Source: Eucalyptus grandis
Lineage: Eukaryota > Streptophyta > Magnoliopsida > Myrtales > Myrtaceae
Length of the DNA: 64,000 nt
Direction: 5' to 3'
NCBI RefSeq assembly: GCF_016545825.1
Contig: NC_052612.1
Coordinates: 8,246,001-8,310,000 of the forward strand
Shown here: one piece after another, positions 57,697 through 64,000 of the stretch
Position numbering within the stretch: position 1 is the stretch's first letter
Layout: each line of letters opens with the position of its first letter
Program-made: the position numbers and the translations under genes
The notes under the pieces: generated by a model
What the model saw: the letters and a program-made list of their open reading frames with translations, nothing else
What the model was told of the DNA's origin: nothing
The model's database searches: none

Positions 57697-57794
57697 GCTT
57701 CGTGCATATGCACGAAGCAATCGTGCACATGCACGTTTGCACGATGGTGCATGATTGTGCACGATCAGCAACGGTTTAGCAACCGTTGCTGATC
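57697..57794. repeat. Cluster of perfect hairpins in the Copia LTR
   Basis: A 22-bp palindrome (57697-57718, centre gcatatgc), a short cgtgca/tgcacg stem (57722-57735), and a 14-bp perfect stem with a 4-nt loop (57763-57776 with 57781-57794). Confidence 0.9.
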
Positions 57795-58029
57795 CGTGAA
57801 GAATTTTTTAAATGCCGCTTAAAAAGGAAAGCCCCACTCTGCCCAAGCTGTGAACAGCAGGTTTCTTCTTGTTCCGGATCAGTCCTTCACCGTGAACAAA
57901 AACATGAAGTTCTGCTAGTTGCTGAAAATAGAGAAAAGGGTGTGTTCTTGTGTTTTTGAGACATGAGACAAAGAGGGATCCTCTCTCGTTCAGGCCGTGA
58001 CTAAATCAAGTATACAGCGGATTGTCTCC

Positions 58030-58915
58030 ACGAGATTGCTAGCACAATCATAATGGTGAATATCCAAAAGTTCTCTCTTCCATTCGACGTCCATTGTTAA
58101 TGTGTTTGAACTAGAGATCCGACGTTTGTGGGATTCGAACTGTAGAAAATTTGAATCAATTCGTATAAAGTGCGCTTTGAGAGGTAATTCCTTTAACTCC
58201 CTTTTTATATTCAGATTTTTGATTAAAATGCACGAACAATGCCTTCGGAGAATCATATATAAAATATTTTTTTTTGTTTTCGTTGCATTATTTTTGTTAA
58301 TTTTACCTATACATGATTCATTAAACCCCAACAAAATGAGCCTTAAGTCAAGATAGTTTGCATCTACTACTTTATATGGATATGAACATGAGTTTACTTT
58401 AGTCAAAATACAGCTGGCCGATACTCAACAAATGTAATGTACTTTATAAATGCGAATTGTTCAGAGATCGTCTGCACGAGATTGCTAGCACGATCATAGT
58501 AGTGAATATCCGAAAGTTCTCTATTCCGTTCAACGTCCATTGTTGATGTATCTGAACTAGAGGTCCGTTGTTTGTGAGACTCGAACTATAGAACATTTGA
58601 ACCAATTCGTATAAAGCGCGCTTCGAGAGGTATTCGTTTAACTCCCTTTTTATATTCAAATTTTTGATTAAAACGCACGAACAACGCCTTTGGAAAATAA
58701 TGTATAAAATATTTTTTTTTGTTTCTGCTACATTCTTTTTGTTAATTTTACCTATACATGATTCATGATACCCCAACAAAAGGAGCCTTGAGTCAAGATA
58801 GTTCGCATCCACTACTTTATATGGACATGAACATGAGTTTACTTTAGTCAAAATACTTACCGATACTCAACAAATGTAATGTACTTTGTAAATGCGAATT
58901 GTTCAGAGATCGTTC
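58030..58915. repeat. 445-bp tandem duplication
   Basis: Unit 1 starts cacgagattgctagcac at 58030 and unit 2 at 58475; unit 2 continues to about 58915. The units are about 90% alike by eye. The content looks like LTR or leader sequence ('actccctttttatattca', 'ttcgtataaag-gcgctt'). Confidence 0.85.
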
Positions 58916-59297
58916 GTTAGTGTGATTAATTGCCATTGCATCCTTGTGATAGCTGGAAAAAAAACGAATGAACTTCGGACTTTATGTTTTGTTCTAATTG
59001 GGCATTTGTTTGATTTGGTATTGGACCTGTAACAAAATGGAAACAAATGAAAAACTTGTAAGAGAGAAAAAGAATTCATGTTTCAAAGTGAATATATTGA
59101 AATTGAGGTTATTCTGAAAACGTTTGGTGTTGAAGAGGTACCAAAAGATTATTTCAAATGAACGGAAAAGATTATTACAATTCGTAATCATGAAATTCGA
59201 TAAGAATCTGTTAATTTGAAAAAGATATATTGTTTTGGATGATTTTGTGAATATTAAACCTGCAAATTTGTACTTGCCTAATGTTATTATTTTTAAA
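58916..59297. other. AT-rich intergenic, nothing recognised
   Basis: A minus frame of 107 codons (59317-58994) is AT-driven and shows no motif. Confidence 0.45.
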
Positions 59298-59460
59298 ATA
59301 TCCGAATTTAAATCCATAGTTCACCAAACGATAGATCTAATAAGATATGAGGATATCCGACTTTAAATCCATAGTTCACCAAACGATAGATTGAATAAGA
59401 TATGAAAATATCCGACTTTAAATCCGTAGTTCATCAAACAATGGATGTGATATGCTTATC
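59298..59460. repeat. 55-bp tandem repeat, three units
   Basis: Units start at 59298, 59353 and 59408, each atatccga-tttaaatcc then agttcaccaaac. Confidence 0.9.
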
Positions 59461-59599
59461 CTATCATATACAGTCCTATCCTGTTTAGAAATCCGAATGA
59501 CCAAATGCTACTTAAGAGGTCGAGGGCAGAGGCTTGCTATAGCTAAAACTCATAGCATGGGGTTTTGTGTAAAATCTCCTAAAAGAATTCTTTTTTCCC

Positions 59600-60250
59600 T
59601 TTTCATTTATGCTCGTTTGGAGAATCCGGCAAACCCGAGCACGCGTTCATACTCGTTTGGGCATCCGGGTAGGCCTATCCGCATGTGCGACTACCATGCA
59701 TTATTTTATTGAAATTTTCATTTTATTATAACCTTTAAACTCTTGGTTACATTCTTAGATAACAAATGCAATGCACATGGCTTGTGAGAGGTAGAGTGTA
59801 TTTTCATGTCTTTCCCTTTTTTTTCTTTTTTTTTCATAATCTCACATTTGCCTTTGACTTTAGAGGAAAAAAATAAAGAAAAAGGGAATATGATAACAAA
59901 TATATCAGAGAAGTGACTCTCCATGGTACCATAATAGTAGAGATTGATGGGAATTCACGGAAGTATTTATAGAACTAATCGGATATTTTAGAGAAAAGAA
60001 ACGTAGTTAAGTAGAAAATGATAAATAAATAAATAAAAGGCTTTGCTAGCTCCAAAAGTGAAAGGTCAGGTAAAAAAAAAAAGAAAATGGATTTTGAATA
60101 TTTCAAGGAACAACTAATGCTAAAAAAAATGATTGACATGATATAGATTTAATTTGTCATTTTCTTTGTGAGTTGATGCCACCATTTCCTTTCAATTTTT
60201 TCAAAAATATATATTATCAATTAATCCTTTACATATGCATAATGATTAAC
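59600..60250. repeat. Block S, copy 2 (left part)
   Basis: Paralogous to 43201-43729 and part of 44846-45284. None of the TAA-flanked elements E1-E3 is present here, so this copy shows their empty state. Confidence 0.65.
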
Positions 60251-60252
60251 CA

Positions 60253-60735
60253 TTTTTTTTTTTTGCCCAACCTTCTTATTATTGAGACTTCCGTGATCAC
60301 AAGTTGGTTTTGCCGGCCTTAAAGAATCTCCTTGACAAGATGGTCAGAGATAAGGTATTGACCTTCCATCAGGTGCCAGATACCCCAGCCAATAGGAGGA
60401 TGCAATAGAGCTAGAACCTTAGCACATCTATCTTTTCTTTGAGCTGAGGCCTCCCTTGTTTTTTCCTTCTCTTTTGGATGAGGTTGCTGTGGTGGGCTTC
60501 CTTGTTTGTATCTTTGTTCTAGTGGAGGACGAGTAACCTTTGGGTGTCAAGTCTTTCCTGTTTTCGTTTTGAGGGTAGCCACTATTTGACTCCCCCTCCT
60601 TTCCTTTTCTTCGCAGCACCATTCCACTCGTTTTGACTTGTTTGTCTTAGTCAGTGCAAGTTTTGTTGATGCCAAGCTCTTTTGCTCTATAGCTTTCTTG
60701 GTTAAAAGTCAGTATATATTTTACATTTACCAAAA
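60253..60735 (-). mobile_element. Poly(A)-tailed retroposed fragment (LINE-like), minus strand
   Basis: On the minus strand the segment ends in poly(A) (the T-run at 60253-60264), preceded by gtctcaataataagaaggtt. It interrupts block S. Flanks attaacca and atttacca differ at one base and may be the target duplication. Minus frames (60622-60428) show Lys/Arg-rich text but no reverse-transcriptase motif. Confidence 0.45.
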
Positions 60736-61374
60736 AATAATAATAATATTCCTTTCGAGAAAATGAGACGAAAATATACCTCTTCACTTTTAAAGTCGTG
60801 AAGTGTTTTTTTTTTTTTTTTTTTTTTGGGGGGTGTTGGGGGTTGTTGTGCAGCGATCAAGAGTTCGAGGGCAAAAGTTTGCTATGGCAAAAGCTCATAT
60901 CATGGGGTTTTGTGTAAAATCCCTTTAAAAGATTTTTTTTTTTTTCCTTTTTCATTTAAAGAAAGTTTTAGCCAATAAGAGTGGTTTAGATGGCCCAAAA
61001 AGAGAAAAAAAAAAAAAGAACAAGAAAAAGGTACGTAAGAGGAAAGGCTCCGTGTAGGAATTGGGGAGCTGACTTCTCCTGCATGACCATTACCAAAAGC
61101 CCACGACACATGAACAGGCTAATTTGCTTTCCAACCTAAGAGAGATGCTCAATTTGCCATTTACAAGAAAATAGTTCGATGAATTGTGGGGTAATTGATG
61201 CATTATGTAGCTACTAAATCATTAGGTGATAACATGAATGCGTGTATCATTGATGGCAAGTTTCGCCCTTGGTATCTTGTCCAACCTCGCTGCGAAGATG
61301 AAAGGATGGCGATCGAGAGGCTAAACCTGAACCTAATGCATGACGACCTCACTTGTACTCTTCCCTGTCAGGCT
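60736..61374. repeat. Block S, copy 2 (right part)
   Basis: Paralogous to 46123-47330. Contains T/G runs at 60807-60835. Non-coding. Confidence 0.65.
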
Positions 61375-62356
61375 ATCCCAGTTGACATTGCCGTCGGAGG
61401 GACAAAAGCCAGCCGGGTGTCGCCTCCACAGAAGGCCCAGTATTTCGTTTAGGAATTTGGGAGACCTTGATACTGTACTGGGTTTTGGCGAGCGGAATGG
61501 TGCCACCAAGGGAAGTACCGATTCCACCTCCATCGCTACTCATTTTCAAGAACTCGTGTGCCTCTCTCGATTCCACCTCCGTTACAACCATTACCAATGA
61601 CGGCCAACAAGCACAGCAAGCTGCGACATACAGTCGTGTCGAATCACTTACTGGGCAAACCCTCGCCTTGCAAGTCTCTTCGATCCCTAGAAGCCACCGG
61701 ACGTCACAACCAAAGAGCCATATATTCTAGCCCTGATCGAGTATCGAGCTTGAAAATTTTTCCAGGAATAAGCATTCCCCTACGCGCACATCAAACACCA
61801 GAAACTCTCGTCAGGCAGCTTCTCTGTCACAAGACTCTCCTCGTAGATTCTCTGTGAATCTTGCTGATAAATCAGAATCGCAAAACGGATATACTGGTGT
61901 AACAATTACCAGTCATGCAGTGATCAACCATTGTTGAGTAACGGACGAGGCCTGTATCTCTTCTTACCTGAAACATCTCAACTCTATTTGCAAACTGCTA
62001 GAATTATTTCCAGAACATGAGCGCGACAGCAAAAGAAGTTCATAAGAAGCACTGCAAATGCTCCACCGAGACAGATCAATCCCTAGAAAAAGAAATCAAC
62101 AGAGAAAGATTTGCATAGTTCATGCTCAACGAGCAATATTTGGGTCGAGAGCTTTCGACCCTCAGAAAGACCAGAAATGCTAGCTGTATTATTACAAACT
62201 TACAGTCCAGGCGGAGTACTTGTCTATCCAGAAATCATCAACTCTCTAGGTGATTACGTTTCCAATATAAATGGAAAGCAATCAGTTGATTCAGTTTCTT
62301 TCTAAGATAAGAAATACCGCATCAATACAGCACGTTTATTAACCCCATCAAATCAG
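61375..62356. repeat. Block K, copy 3, and SAR1 3' flank
   Basis: Colinear with 33066-33430 plus 34251-34875, without the AT-rich MITE. No gene assigned. Confidence 0.75.
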
Positions 62357-63490
62357 CTAACTGATGTACTGCGACATCCACTTGAACCCTTCGCCATAGC
62401 CCATCTTGCGGATGACGCTGCATGTGAACACCTCAAGGGGCCTAATGGTCTGATCTGCAAGATTCACTTTCCCTTTGCCAGTCGTCAAGCCGGTGAGCCC
62501 GAGATGATACCGCAGCTCATCCTCCGAAGCTGCATGTGGGATATCCATCTTGTTCCCGAGCACAAGGAAAGGCAGCTTAGCAAGAGCTTCATGTGAAAGG
62601 AGGGCATTGAGCTCCGTCTTTGATTCTGCAAACCTCTCCTTATCGCAGGCGTCCACCACATATACCATTGCATCCACCTAGAGAAGAAAGTGCGGAAGAT
62701 CAATCGTTCGATATAAATCTCATTTGCAAATGTGTGCCGAAGAGCTGTCCAAGTTGAATTTGTAAACTAGATGACAAAAGTAGTAGAAAGTCATCAACTC
62801 ACACATCGCCTCCAACCTAAACTAAATAATGGGACAAGAGGAAGCTCGGCAACATGTATGCAGGAGCAAGTACCATCGATATGAACGAAAGTCGTTTGCC
62901 TCTATATGCACCTGCTCGAGTTAGAAGAGCTATGGACGATCCATTTATCCTTACTACATAGAGAGCCTTGCCCTCCCGTCAGCAGATAATATAAACTGTC
63001 ATCTTCACCCTTATGATCTATAACTAATTTAGTCGACAGAGATAAGTCCTTTTTCAGCTCTTTCATGTGTACATAGTTACCATTTAAGTTTTGATTCATA
63101 ATGGCAACATATTTGACCTCATCGACGCTTGCTTAAGGATTTATAAGTACTTCTTCACCCCTCTCGTCCTCAGTAGATAAGTCCTTATGGTCTATAAGTT
63201 CTTTTTCGTAAACTAGATGACAAAAAGCATCCGACTACTCTCAGAGGAAAGAAACAGAGCATGCATCATTTTTTGCATAACCTCTAGAAACTATTACAGA
63301 ATCCACAAATGAATCAACAAAATTACGGGCAATTATGGGACATCCGAAAACAGGAGCTTTCAAAGAAAAGAAACAGGGCAAAACTTCACCATAGCGTAGT
63401 AGTCCGGCCAGACTCTGTGAGCGATCTGGCGACCACCCAAGTCCAAAGCTCTGAAATTTATCTTCCCTATATACAGCTCCTCTGAAGTCG
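62357..63490 (-). pseudogene. SAR1: SAR1 pseudogene, copy C (exons 3 and 2)
   Basis: Exon 3 (62677-62357) is open and encodes [40 protein letters not shown] and [15 protein letters not shown]. Exon 2 (63490 to 63390) has GKINFRALDLGG and a good donor but the same deletion of its 5' codons and acceptor as copy A. Exon 1 would lie at or beyond the window end. The shared deletion shows A and C descend from one already broken copy. Confidence 0.8.
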
Positions 63491-64000
63491 GGCTGCCCAT
63501 CACAGAAGCACGTCAGAATCGTTCAGCTTACTTTCAATAAGCATGTATCCTCCTACATACGCACTACACATATCTACACATTATTAACTAAGAAATACAC
63601 GAGAAACCCATATCTCAATAAGTGAGCAGTCAACTCACTAAAATGAAGAAAGGAGGTTTGGAGAAACAAAAGGAATCGATGACGAAAACAAGAAAAGATT
63701 GGCAAGAGAAACTCTTGATCACGATAAGAGAAATAAGCAACTTCGGAACTGTGTATTTGTTGAGTAGGTCACTCCCAATTGAAGAGTCAACGCAATTATG
63801 TATATTTGTAGTAGAATATATGTGGTAATGAGTGTGTAAAATTAAAAAGAAAAAAAGAAGAAGAAGAAAGAAAAAAAATCAAAAGAGATCGGAGATAAAT
63901 CAACATGATCTTCCACATCCAGAAAATCAAAGAAGATTGGGAAATAAATCAAAGTGATATTCTCAGATCTACAAAATCACGGGAGATTACGAGATAAATC
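63491..64000 (-). repeat. SAR1 copy C intron 1, paralogous to 36011-36520
   Basis: Colinear with the intron of copy A apart from small indels, continuing off the window end. Confidence 0.75.

Larger units (their letters stand above)
54927..58450 (+). mobile_element. Copia 3' LTR, expanded by nested insertions
   Basis: Begins at about 54927 after the polypurine tract. LTR-like text continues on both sides of the SINE and the GC-rich MITE to about 58 kb, where a cctttatatatataaagg TATA region (near 57570) and a leader-like zone follow. The exact 3' end is obscured by the 445-bp tandem duplication. Without the nested inserts the LTR would be roughly 2 kb. Confidence 0.5.

Overview
This is a repeat-rich plant nuclear segment, almost certainly from a dicot. 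The supporting features are GT-AG introns, a PR-10/Bet v 1 gene family, fragments of a SAR1 GTPase, a WDR43/UTP5-like WD40 gene and a PPR gene, and dense plant-type transposons (Copia, Ty3/Gypsy-like LTRs, MULE- and Harbinger-type MITEs, a tRNA-type SINE). A woody eudicot such as a member of the Myrtaceae would fit, but that is a guess. There is no bacterial-style operon and no CRISPR array. I found no RNA gene.

Layout. 0-7.5 kb: two tandem PR-10 genes with their 3' flanks; the first is cut by the window edge, the second looks intact. A solo LTR sits in the flank of copy 1 and its empty site is visible in copy 2. A foldback MITE lies just upstream of the second promoter. 7.5-9.3 kb and 22.0-25.5 kb: two decayed minus-strand copies of a WDR43-like gene, the second carrying a solo LTR. 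11.9-20.5 kb: a scrambled block with several copies of a PPR gene fragment joined to a MULE-like terminal repeat, two GC-cored MITE remnants, a Gypsy 3' fragment, a PR-10 3' fragment and an LTR with its primer-binding site. 27.0-28.7 kb: a PR-10 pseudogene and an inverted PR-10 fragment around another solo LTR.

33-42 kb and 61-64 kb: a SAR1 pseudogene island. Copies A (minus) and B (plus) stand head to head around a near-palindrome. Copy C (minus, running off the window end) is a recent duplicate of A. Two stray first-exon fragments lie nearby. Every copy that can be judged carries disabling lesions. 43.2-47.7 kb and 59.6-62 kb are paralogous blocks, interrupted by three TAA-flanked MITEs in one and a poly(A)-tailed retroposed fragment in the other. 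47.8-51.7 kb is one long LTR-like element with a clean 5-bp target duplication. 51.7 to about 58 kb is a 5'-truncated Copia element with an integrase active-site change and many nonsense codons; its 3' LTR holds a nested SINE and a GC-rich minisatellite MITE.

The only gene that looks functional is PR-10 copy 2 (5206-5780), with the partial copy 1 possibly also functional. The interest lies in the duplication and insertion history: paralogous empty sites, shared lesions, and TIR elements that repeatedly acquired GC-rich cores. I see no clear new biochemical system.
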